Source of the DNA: Cytobacillus gottheilii
GTDB lineage: Bacteria > Bacillota > Bacilli > Bacillales > Cytobacillaceae
Assembly: GCF_900166665.1 (NCBI RefSeq)
Contig: NZ_LT800494.1
Span: 226,698-290,697, forward strand
Reading direction: 5' to 3'
Length of the DNA: 64,000 nt
Position numbers and translations under genes: made by a program. Below the pieces are notes generated by a model, which was not told the DNA's origin, did not search any database, and saw nothing but the letters and a program-made list of their open reading frames with translations. Each line of letters starts with the position of its first letter. The stretch's first letter is position 1. Shown piece after piece: positions 54,753 to 62,112 of this stretch.

Positions 54753-54866
54753 TTTTTACGCTTATATTACGTTTTTATAAGAATAATTGATTAATCTATG
54801 AATCTCCTTTACTCTTTATGTATTACCTCTTTTACTATTAAGAGAGATGAAAGGATTGGATGATGG

Positions 54867-56048
54867 ATGGTTAATTCAAGAATTGCTGCTGTTGATGTTG
54901 GAAATGATTCGGTAAAAGCCATTTTTGGAAAGCTCGAAACCGAGATGAGCATCCCTAATGTAATTGCGCGAGATATCGAGGACAGACCGGTTATTGGTAT
55001 TGAGGAGTTAGACAGTAAAAACCCTCTAGACGGATTACATATTAAAGTCCACTCCCCTGCTTTAAAAGAAAACAATGCGATTTACAGAGTTGGAAGTTTG
55101 GCCACTAAAAGTGATAATGCATCAGAATTAGATCCAGGCAGCAGCAAGTCGGAAGAAGATCAAACGCTCATTATGCTGTTTGCTGCTATCGCACTGGATG
55201 CAGTAGAAGCTGAAAAAACGGAAAAATTCAAAAAATCTGGAAATACAATTGATGCAAGCTATATGCTTGGAACTGGTTTGCCGCTTCGTGAAGTAAAAGA
55301 AGGCAAGGATGCTGGCTACCGTTCAAAGCTATTAGGTTCCGTCCATCAAGTAGAGTTTTTAATCACACCAAAATATCAAGGGCTTAAAGTAAATATAAAG
55401 TTTGAAGAAGTGAAGGTATATCCAGAAGGCTTTGCTGCTTTCATTAATTTAGTTATGGACAGCGATTTAAACATCATCAATAAAGATTTGATTGATAAGC
55501 GAATCTTAATTCAAGATATCGGCGGACTTTCCACTGATATAGCTGTTATTAAAGATCGCAACGTTGATGATGATAAAGCGCAAGGCTTTAATCTTGGTGT
55601 TTCAGAAGCGCTTGAAGCTATTCGTGAAGAAATTCGCAGCAAGCATGGCGTTGAATTGGACAGCCGCAGAGATGTAGTAGATATTATTACGAAAAAGAAT
55701 GACCGCAATCATATTATGGTAAGAGGAAGCAGGACAAGTGTTCATGATATTACAGACAGAATTCTTCTAGACCTTGCCAAGAAGCAATATCGCCTGCTGC
55801 GTAATATTTGGCAAAAAAATTCCCAAACCGAAATTTGCTATTTTGTTGGCGGCGGTTCAACCGTTTTAAAGGATTATTTAAAAGCATTAAACAATAGCCT
55901 GGATGGTTATAATATTGACTTTTTCGAGGATGAAAAAGAAAGCATCTGGATGATGTCCAATGCATACTACAAGCTGATTTCTGATTATAAAAGAAGAGTG
56001 GACAAGGACTCTGCTGCACAGGATAAAAAGCCAGTAGAGGCAAACTAG
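54867..56048 (+). CDS. ParM/StbA-family actin-like segregation ATPase
   Basis: A 393-residue actin-fold protein. Phosphate-1 motif DVGNDSVKA (10-18), connect motif GTGLPLREV (135-143), phosphate-2 DIGGLSTDIAV (217-227) and the adenosine motif GGGSTVLKDYL (328-338) are all intact, as in ParM and the Alp proteins of Bacillus plasmids. Such proteins polymerise with ATP to push apart DNA bound by a partner at a centromere. A possible Shine-Dalgarno GAAAGG lies upstream. It is preceded by an iteron array and followed after 10 nt by a DNA-binding partner. The flanking genes look chromosomal. Confidence 0.88.
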   Translation: MVNSRIAAVDVGNDSVKAIFGKLETEMSIPNVIARDIEDRPVIGIEELDSKNPLDGLHIKVHSPALKENNAIYRVGSLATKSDNASELDPGSSKSEEDQTLIMLFAAIALDAVEAEKTEKFKKSGNTIDASYMLGTGLPLREVKEGKDAGYRSKLLGSVHQVEFLITPKYQGLKVNIKFEEVKVYPEGFAAFINLVMDSDLNIINKDLIDKRILIQDIGGLSTDIAVIKDRNVDDDKAQGFNLGVSEALEAIREEIRSKHGVELDSRRDVVDIITKKNDRNHIMVRGSRTSVHDITDRILLDLAKKQYRLLRNIWQKNSQTEICYFVGGGSTVLKDYLKALNNSLDGYNIDFFEDEKESIWMMSNAYYKLISDYKRRVDKDSAAQDKKPVEAN

Positions 56049-56058
56049 GTGATGCTGT

Positions 56059-56661
56059 ATGGCTTCTGAAATGAAACGAGGGCAATCCATTTCCTTTCGT
56101 ATTCCCTCTGATACACCTGACCATATCATAAAGAGTTTACAAAAGCTCCGTGAAACGGAGAGACGAAATTTTTCGAGCAAGATGGCGGAATTCGTCATAA
56201 ACGGTGTCAGCACGATGAGTTCAAGCGGCCGTGAAACAATCCGCATCCCTTTACCAAGGAACTTAACGAAATCACAGAAGGACTGGCTGAAGCATGAGCA
56301 CTCAGAGGCTTTACTAGGAAGTATAATTTATCAGCTTATTAATGATCCAGTCAGAGCAACAACCCTGCTGGCAGCATTAAACAGCAAGTCAACTGATATT
56401 GAAGAGGCCTTGTACTTACAGGAAGCAGCTTCAGCTGAAAAGACTGTTGCGCCCGTGGGTCCTTCATCTGACTCAACGGGTGAGGAACTGCACCAAAACC
56501 ATGAGGAAAGCGTGCAGGATCATTTGGAAGATGATTTTGCAGATTTCAATTGGGAGGCCGCTAAAAAGGATCTTGAACAAGAAAGATCACATAAAGAAGA
56601 GGAAAGCGCTGAGGATTTGGACGAGCTGTTAGGTGGATTTTTGGCTCATATGAATCGTTAA
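56059..56661 (+). CDS. Putative RHH-type DNA-binding partner of the actin-like protein
   Basis: A 200-residue protein of no named family that I recognise. Residues about 8-50 look like a ribbon-helix-helix unit: strand QSISFRIPSD, helix DHIIKSLQKLRETERR, helix FSSKMAEFVING. Residues about 57-95 may be a second, similar unit (ETIRIPLPRNLTKSQKDWL then EALLGSIIYQLIND). The last 80 residues are strongly acidic and low-complexity, ending in ELLGGFLAHMNR, a plausible filament-binding tail. By position (ParM-like gene, then small DNA-binding gene) it is the ParR/AlfB/Alp7R analogue that binds the iterons and represses the operon. Confidence 0.75.
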   Translation: MASEMKRGQSISFRIPSDTPDHIIKSLQKLRETERRNFSSKMAEFVINGVSTMSSSGRETIRIPLPRNLTKSQKDWLKHEHSEALLGSIIYQLINDPVRATTLLAALNSKSTDIEEALYLQEAASAEKTVAPVGPSSDSTGEELHQNHEESVQDHLEDDFADFNWEAAKKDLEQERSHKEEESAEDLDELLGGFLAHMNR

Positions 56662-56670
56662 TTAGCATTG

Positions 56671-56706
56671 AGGACATCCTATTTTAATAGGGTGTCCTTT
56701 GTTTTT
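56671..56706 (+). terminator. Terminator of the actin-like cassette
   Basis: AGGACATCCTA / TAGGGTGTCCT with a 6-nt loop, then TTGTTTTT. Confidence 0.9.
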
Positions 56707-56735
56707 CATTTTCTATATAGGAAGGGTCTTAAAAA

Positions 56736-57638
56736 ATGAACTATGATTGTTTAATTATTGGTGGAGGCATTGCGGGTTTGCAGGCAGCAATTCAATTAGG
56801 GAGATATAAACATCGTGTACTAGTGATCGATGCTGGAGGGGGCCGCTCAGGGATATGTAAAAGCTATCATAATATTCTAGGGTATCCAGACGGAGTAAGC
56901 GGTCAAACCTTACGCGATATTGGCAAAAAACAAGCTGAAAACCTGGGAGTTCAGTTTGTAAAAGGAAAGGCAGTCAAGGCTCAAACAGAAGGCGATAATT
57001 TTATAATCAAACTTGAATCTGGAGAGTCGTATAAGAGTACTCGATTGCTGTTAGCGACAGGTGTAATGGACAGAATTCCTCCAATTCCAGGCATCATGCC
57101 ATGTCTGGGTACATCCATCTATGTATGTCCAGACTGTGATGGCTATGAAGTGTTAAATAAAAAAACAATTGTGATCGGGTCTGGCAATGCAGGTGCAAAT
57201 AAAGCTCTTACAATTGCCTACTGGACGACTGATATTATCATGATTAATCATGAAGAAGAAATGCCAGATGAAGCCCTGCAAAAACAACTGCACAGAAAAG
57301 GGATCAAGCTCATTCAAGCAGAAATTTTAGAAGTTCTGTCAGAAGGTGATGCTTTTCAAGGTGTACTTTTAAAAAATGGAGAGCGTTTATATGCTGAGAA
57401 GGGCTTCTTAGGGTTCGGGGGCACAGCTGTTCATTCTAGCTTGGCTGAACAGCTTGGGGCTGAAATCATGGAGAACAAGCATATTATTGTTAATGCACGG
57501 ACAAAAATGACAAACGTTCCAAACGTATGGGCCATTGGCGATGTGATTGCTCATTCCGAACAGGTTACCATTGCAATGGGTGATGGCTCGCAGGCAGGGA
57601 TTTGGATCCATAAATCACTGATGCCAAACCAAAAATAA
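56736..57638 (+). CDS. Thioredoxin-reductase-like NAD(P)/FAD oxidoreductase
   Basis: A 300-residue flavoprotein with FAD loop IIGGGIAGLQAAIQLG (7-22), a redox-active-looking CPDC pair (C131, C134, in YVCPDCDGYE) where thioredoxin reductase has CAxC, an NAD(P) loop VIGSGNAGANKAL near 146-158 and the C-terminal FAD motif WAIGDV. The extra acidic residues after the CxxC and the GxGNAG variant separate it from TrxB proper; it belongs to a bacillar TrxB-like group of unknown electron acceptor. Own Shine-Dalgarno sequence; monocistronic. Confidence 0.88.
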   Translation: MNYDCLIIGGGIAGLQAAIQLGRYKHRVLVIDAGGGRSGICKSYHNILGYPDGVSGQTLRDIGKKQAENLGVQFVKGKAVKAQTEGDNFIIKLESGESYKSTRLLLATGVMDRIPPIPGIMPCLGTSIYVCPDCDGYEVLNKKTIVIGSGNAGANKALTIAYWTTDIIMINHEEEMPDEALQKQLHRKGIKLIQAEILEVLSEGDAFQGVLLKNGERLYAEKGFLGFGGTAVHSSLAEQLGAEIMENKHIIVNARTKMTNVPNVWAIGDVIAHSEQVTIAMGDGSQAGIWIHKSLMPNQK

Positions 57639-57720
57639 AATAAAGGAATAAAATAACATTTATTAATTTCCTGTTTTTTCATATAATGGGGTAAGAGTAA
57701 AAAGGGGAAAAGGTGAAAAA

Positions 57721-58164
57721 TTGGAAACAAGACTAAAAAATAGACTATATTCTTTGCTGGAACGGTCAGGTAGTAAAGCAAACGTTCATTTTGAAGCATT
57801 TTTTCCAGGGAACCGTTTTGCTGGCGGGAAGTATCATATTGGATCTCACACAATTACGTTGTATTTAGAAGAAATACGAGAACAATGCTTGCAGCTGTTT
57901 TCATCATTAGATTTATTTAATGAATATATAGAAATTGTTTTTGCTCATGAGATTGGTCATGCCGAGGACAAAGATTTACTGTCGCTTGCAGATCAGCTTG
58001 ACCTTGCCGAAACAGAAATAGACAAGCTGGGCATTGCTCTGCAAATTGAAGAAAATGCCTGGGATTTTGCTGAAGCTGTGATTGGGAACAACAGTCAGCT
58101 ATTTCAAGTCATCAAAGCTCATTCTCTGCAGCCATATCGAGACCAGCTGCTTGTGGGAGCTTAA
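57721..58164 (+). CDS. Small zincin-like protein with HExxH motif
   Basis: A 147-residue protein of unknown family. HEIGHAED near residue 79 is a typical zinc-binding HExxH helix, placed after a strand-rich N-terminal half (KYHIGSHTITLYLEEI), as in IrrE-like and other minimal metallopeptidases. A third ligand could be one of the downstream Glu residues. TTG at 57721 is the start, with AAAGGTG a few nt upstream. DUF4181 follows after 44 nt. Whether it is an active protease is unknown. Confidence 0.7.
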   Translation: METRLKNRLYSLLERSGSKANVHFEAFFPGNRFAGGKYHIGSHTITLYLEEIREQCLQLFSSLDLFNEYIEIVFAHEIGHAEDKDLLSLADQLDLAETEIDKLGIALQIEENAWDFAEAVIGNNSQLFQVIKAHSLQPYRDQLLVGA

Positions 58165-58208
58165 TTTTTTTTGGAAAGAGGGCATGAACAGTAAGGGGAG
58201 ACATAATC

Positions 58209-58547
58209 TTGGACAAATATGTCATACTGCTATTAGTCATTCTCATACTTTCATTTTCGCATTTACCATTAAGAAAGATCATCTTTGGCAATGAGGAAGC
58301 TGAGCGTGAATATGGGGCAATAAAAGCTGAATTGATTGGAAAGCCCCTGCTTTTTCTCGTTCTGATTATTATATTTTCACTTTTCATAGAAGATCATATG
58401 TTTAAGTGGTTTTTTATAGCTTTTGTTATAGTAACAATGGGGTTTCAAACGTTCATAGACTGGAAGTATCTAAAAGGCTCCAAACAATATATTGTATCGC
58501 TGGTTATAGCAGTTTTTGGGGTTGGGGTTGTTGGTGTACTTCTGTAA
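58209..58547 (+). CDS. DUF4181 small membrane protein
   Basis: A 112-residue membrane protein with four predicted helices (about 3-20, 47-62, 66-84, 92-111) and the family-like start ILSFSHLPLRKIIFG. Function unknown. TTG start at 58209, 8 nt after GGGGAG at 58196-58201. Probably co-transcribed with the zincin-like gene. Confidence 0.8.
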   Translation: MDKYVILLLVILILSFSHLPLRKIIFGNEEAEREYGAIKAELIGKPLLFLVLIIIFSLFIEDHMFKWFFIAFVIVTMGFQTFIDWKYLKGSKQYIVSLVIAVFGVGVVGVLL

Positions 58548-58625
58548 AACCTGAAGATTGAACCTTACATTCTCCCAAAATTCTAAGACTTTTTTATTCG
58601 GCGTAAAACAGTTGAAAAATTTCTT

Positions 58626-58702
58626 TGTAAGCGTTACACTGAGCATAGCAATGGTGAATGTTTCACAGCTTTTTTTTGTAGAAATATGCAAACGTTTGCG
58701 CA
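58626..58702 (+). promoter_or_regulatory. LacI-family operators upstream of the alpha-glucosidase gene
   Basis: TGCAAACGTTTGCGCA (58687-58702) contains the perfect palindrome GCAAACGTTTGC, resembling the Firmicutes MalR motif CGCAAACGTTTGCG. TGTAAGCGTTACA (58626-58638) is a second cre-like palindrome. Together they suggest maltose induction and catabolite repression; no MalR gene lies in the window. Confidence 0.7.
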
Positions 58703-58753
58703 CGATGAACAGTAAAAATACGAATACAGGCTTCTATATAATGGGGGGTTCAC

Positions 58754-60412
58754 ATGAAAAAAATATGGTGGAAAGAAGCAATTGGGTATCAAATTTATCC
58801 CCGCAGTTTTCAAGATTCGAATGGTGATGGAATTGGTGATCTTCAAGGAATTATTCAAAGGCTTGATTATATTAAAGATTTAGGAATAGATGTTATTTGG
58901 ATTTGTCCAATGTATAAATCACCGAATGATGATAACGGCTATGATATTTCTGATTATCAGGATATTATGGAAGACTTCGGGACGATGAGTGATTTCGATG
59001 AACTATTAGAAGAAGTGCATAAACGCGGGATGAAGCTGATTCTTGACCTTGTTTTAAATCATTCAAGTGATGAGCATGAATGGTTTATAGAATCAAAATC
59101 ATCTAAGGATAATCCTAAGCGTGACTGGTACATTTGGAGAGACGGCAAAGCAGGGAAAGAGCCAAACAACTGGGAAAGTATTTTTGGAGGCTCTGCATGG
59201 CAATATGATGAAACAACGGATCAGTATTATCTCCATGTTTTCTCCACTAAACAGCCGGATTTAAACTGGGAAAATGACGAGGTAAGAGATGCGCTTTACG
59301 ACGCAGTTAACTGGTGGCTGGAAAAAGGAATTGATGGTTTCAGGATTGATGCCATCAGCCACATAAAGAAACGTCCAGGTTTGCCTGATATGCCAAATCC
59401 GAAGAAGAAACAATATGTTTCATCTTTTGATATGCATATGAATCAGGAAGGCATTCATCCTTTCCTAACAGAGTTTAAAGAGCGCACATACGCCAATTAT
59501 GATGTCATGACTGTTGGAGAAGCAAACGGCGTATCAGTAGATGAAGCGGATCTTTGGGTTGGTGACAAAGAGGGAAAAATGGATATGATTTTTCAATTCG
59601 AGCATTTAGGATTATGGGATGCTGAAACAAACCCTGTTCTTGATATTGTCGAATTGAAAAAGGTACTGTCAAGATGGCAAAAAGGACTTGAAAGTGATGG
59701 CTGGAATGCCCTTTTTATTGAAAATCATGACAAACCTCGTATTGTGTCAACCTGGGGCAATGATGATAAATACTGGTATGAAAGTGCAACGGCAATGGCG
59801 GCAATGTACTTCCTTATGCAAGGTACACCTTTTATTTATCAAGGACAGGAAATCGGCATGACTAATGTACACTATCCTTCTATCGATGATTATGATGATG
59901 TGGCGACCAAAAATATTTATAAGTTTAAGAGTGAAGAAGGAGTGCCCCATGAAGAAATTATGAAGATTCTTTGGGCGTCTTCACGTGACAATAGTCGAAC
60001 TCCAATGCAATGGTCTTCTCAGGATCAGGCAGGATTTACAGCCGAGCAGCCATGGATGAAGGTAAACCCTAATTATGTTCACATTAATGTGGAAGCACAG
60101 CTAAATGATCCGCACTCAGTTCTATCATTTTACAAAAAAATGATTCAGCTGAAAAAAAATCATGAGCTGTTTACGTATGGTATTTATGATTTGCTGTTGG
60201 AAGAAGACGAACAAATATATGCCTACACAAGAACATCCGACAATGAGCAAGTCGTCGTAATCACCAATTTATCAATGGAAAAAGCGACTTTCGCTTCTGA
60301 GTACACATTGAAACAGGAGAACCTGTTATTGCATAATTACCGTGATATTCTTCATGAACCAACGAAGGAAATTTCCTTAGAACCATATGAAGCACGAGTA
60401 TATCGAGTTTAA
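58754..60412 (+). CDS. malL: Alpha-glucosidase (GH13, MalL-type)
   Basis: Intracellular exo-glucosidase of 552 residues. The GH13 regions are clear, with nucleophile D199 (DGFRIDA), acid/base E256 (VGEANG) and D326 (ENHDKPR); QPDLNWEN marks the GH13_31 group. The residue after the nucleophile is Ala200, the state seen in alpha-1,4-specific enzymes such as the Geobacillus maltase, whereas oligo-1,6-glucosidases carry Val, so maltose-type substrates are favoured. GGGGGG is close upstream of the ATG, and LacI-type operators lie further upstream. No maltose transporter is adjacent. Confidence 0.92.
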   Translation: MKKIWWKEAIGYQIYPRSFQDSNGDGIGDLQGIIQRLDYIKDLGIDVIWICPMYKSPNDDNGYDISDYQDIMEDFGTMSDFDELLEEVHKRGMKLILDLVLNHSSDEHEWFIESKSSKDNPKRDWYIWRDGKAGKEPNNWESIFGGSAWQYDETTDQYYLHVFSTKQPDLNWENDEVRDALYDAVNWWLEKGIDGFRIDAISHIKKRPGLPDMPNPKKKQYVSSFDMHMNQEGIHPFLTEFKERTYANYDVMTVGEANGVSVDEADLWVGDKEGKMDMIFQFEHLGLWDAETNPVLDIVELKKVLSRWQKGLESDGWNALFIENHDKPRIVSTWGNDDKYWYESATAMAAMYFLMQGTPFIYQGQEIGMTNVHYPSIDDYDDVATKNIYKFKSEEGVPHEEIMKILWASSRDNSRTPMQWSSQDQAGFTAEQPWMKVNPNYVHINVEAQLNDPHSVLSFYKKMIQLKKNHELFTYGIYDLLLEEDEQIYAYTRTSDNEQVVVITNLSMEKATFASEYTLKQENLLLHNYRDILHEPTKEISLEPYEARVYRV

Positions 60413-60486
60413 CCTATGCTGTATCCCATGATTAAAATTGGGTAAAAATGTTATAATGGTTTTAAAAGGATATAGGGTGTTTTATA

Positions 60487-60966
60487 ATGGCTAAGGGAAA
60501 AACGAATGCAATGCGCTTTCTGGATTCGCACAAAGTTCACTATGAATTTATTTCATATGAAAGCAACGACGGGAAGATTGATGGAAACTCCGTTGCGGAT
60601 AAGATCGGAAAAGATCCAAAAATGGTCTATAAAACTTTGGTAGTAAAAGGCTCCAGTAATGGTATATACGTCTTTGTCGTGCCTGTTGAAAAAGAATTAG
60701 ATTTGAAAAAAGCGGCGAAAGCAGCAGAAGAAAAGAAAATTGAAATGGTGCCAGTTAACGATATCCAAAAACTGACGGGTTATATACGCGGCGGCTGCTC
60801 GCCGCTGGGCATGAAGAAGCAGTACCCAACTTTTCTCGCAAAAGAGGCCGGGGATCTGCCGCGTATTATCGTCAGCGGAGGCCGGATTGGTGCCCAAGTT
60901 GAATTGCAAACTGAAGAATTGATACAAGTGGTCTCTGCAAAGTTAGCAGAAATCACTACCAACTAA
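60487..60966 (+). CDS. ybaK: YbaK-type Cys-tRNA(Pro)/aminoacyl-tRNA deacylase
   Basis: A 159-residue trans-editing enzyme that hydrolyses mischarged tRNA, classically Cys-tRNA(Pro). The essential lysine lies in MVYKTLVVKG, and GYIRGGCSPLGMKKQYPTF and VSGGRIGAQVEL are family blocks. AGGAT/GGGTG and a TATAAT-like -10 (60451-60456) precede the ATG. Single gene, ended by a hairpin that overlaps its stop codon. Confidence 0.92.
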   Translation: MAKGKTNAMRFLDSHKVHYEFISYESNDGKIDGNSVADKIGKDPKMVYKTLVVKGSSNGIYVFVVPVEKELDLKKAAKAAEEKKIEMVPVNDIQKLTGYIRGGCSPLGMKKQYPTFLAKEAGDLPRIIVSGGRIGAQVELQTEELIQVVSAKLAEITTN

Positions 60967-60995
60967 GAGATGGGGCAGAACCTGTCTCTTTTTTG
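60965..60995 (+). terminator. ybaK terminator
   Basis: AAGAGA / TCTCTT with an inner GG/CC pairing and a short loop, followed by TTTTT. Confidence 0.75.
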
Positions 60996-61081
60996 TGGTG
61001 TGGGAAGCAAGAGTGAATTTTATAAAGAAAATATGCATGTAGTGGGAGTGGTTCACAGCGTAGAAGCAGGATTTGAAGGCG

Positions 61082-61195
61082 TTTCGATCAATGTTTGTAA
61101 ATTATTGATCACTTCCCAGAAGTTTTCGATCACCGTCAATAATTTTCCGATCAATTCCTTTGTTTTTTCGATCAAATGGCGATTTAAATGATCAC
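61082..61195 (+). repeat. 21-bp-period array A (CGATCA core)
   Basis: GATCA begins at 61086, 61107, 61128, 61149, 61170 and 61190: five intervals of 21, 21, 21, 21 and 20 bp. Most units read TTTTCGATCA followed by a variable spacer of about 11 bp. Twenty-one bp is two turns of B-DNA, so every core faces the same side of the helix. Confidence 0.88.
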
Positions 61196-61288
61196 CAACC
61201 GCTAATTCATTTTAATAATCCCGCATTTGCAAAATTTTAAGAGAGTTTTCAAACTTACACCAGCCTTTTGAAACTTAATTAAAGGACT

Positions 61289-61405
61289 ATCCTATCAAAC
61301 TTTTCGCTTTTCCTATCAAACTAACTGGTTTTCCTATCAAAACTTTCATCCTTCCTATCAAATTACTTAACTTTCCTATTAAAATAATCAAACTTCCTAT
61401 CAAAT
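61289..61405 (+). repeat. 21-bp-period array B (CCTATCAAA core)
   Basis: CCTATCAAA (one unit CCTATTAAA) begins at 61291, 61312, 61333, 61354, 61375 and 61396, exactly 21 bp apart, with variable spacers between. It lies about 100 bp from array A, which has the same period but a different core; both share ATCA. Nothing else is recognisable from 60996 to 61081, 61196 to 61288 or 61406 to 61562, apart from a likely promoter region for the next gene. Confidence 0.9.
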
Positions 61406-61562
61406 CCCTTATTTAGCGTCATACTTCATTCCATCCAAACCACTTCGAAAAAACTCATCTAAAAAAATATGGACAATCACCCAATATAGGCACATTGCAT
61501 ACAATAATCTGAACGAAATTCGATTAGACACAAATAAAGACTGTCTTGAGAGGAGATTAACC

Positions 61563-62039
61563 ATGTATTTTAATCCATATCCATATGGGTACCAAGAAGA
61601 CCAAATGAGAATTTTCCCTGGATTCCCGTCACAAGGATTCCCATCACAAGGGTTTCCGCCAGGGTTCCCATCACAAGGATTCCAACCAGGATTCCCGTCT
61701 CAGCCTCCTGAATTTGGACCAGGGCAAGGTGGTTTTCCTGGATTTGGTGGAGGAGAGGGTCAAGATGGTCCTCCGTCTTCACCACCACCTTCCTTTACAC
61801 CGCAAATGCAGCAGCAATTCAGTGGCAGCGGTGGTCCGTCCCTATATGCAGTTGATTCAGGAGCCATTAGAGGGTGTCTGCGCCGCAATACCTATGTATG
61901 GCTTGAAAATGGAAACAGCTTCTGGTTCTATCCAACCTATGTAGGCAGAAGATCAGTGGCAGGCTGGCGCTGGAGAAGGAATCGCTGGACGTATTATGGA
62001 ACAGATTTGAGAAGAATCAGCAGCTTCCGCTGTTTCTAA
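61563..62039 (+). CDS. Gly/Pro/Phe-rich repeat protein with conserved basic C-terminal domain
   Basis: A 158-residue protein. Residues about 18-50 are tandem FPSQG/PGFPSQGF repeats, 50-75 a Gly/Pro-rich stretch, and about 90-158 a conserved aromatic-basic domain with GCLRRNTYVWLENGNSFWFYPTYVGRR and YYGTDLRRISSFRCF; its two cysteines (C105, near C157) could form a disulfide. Similar proteins are common in Bacillus and lack an assigned function; a surface or spore-layer role is a guess from composition. GAGGAG precedes the ATG. No signal peptide is seen. Confidence 0.8.
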   Translation: MYFNPYPYGYQEDQMRIFPGFPSQGFPSQGFPPGFPSQGFQPGFPSQPPEFGPGQGGFPGFGGGEGQDGPPSSPPPSFTPQMQQQFSGSGGPSLYAVDSGAIRGCLRRNTYVWLENGNSFWFYPTYVGRRSVAGWRWRRNRWTYYGTDLRRISSFRCF

Positions 62040-62047
62040 ATAAACAC

Positions 62048-62089
62048 AAAAAAGACAATGAAGCCTGCATAGAGCTTCATTGTCTTTTT
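62048..62089. terminator. Bidirectional terminator, repeat protein / YjiH gene
   Basis: AAAAAGACAATGAAGC and GCTTCATTGTCTTTTT form a 16-bp stem with a short loop between convergent genes. Confidence 0.92.
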
Positions 62090-62112
62090 ATTTTTAGAAA
62101 ATTTGGCAATGA

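Noticed and set aside
54268..56706. Prophage or integrated plasmid around the actin-like cassette
   Set aside because: No integrase, replication, structural or transfer genes and no att-like direct repeats were seen; the surrounding genes are ordinary chromosomal metabolism. A relic remains possible.
61082..61405. CRISPR array
   Set aside because: Conserved cores are only 5-10 bp with a 21-bp period; CRISPR repeats are 23-47 bp with similar-length unique spacers, and no cas genes are present.
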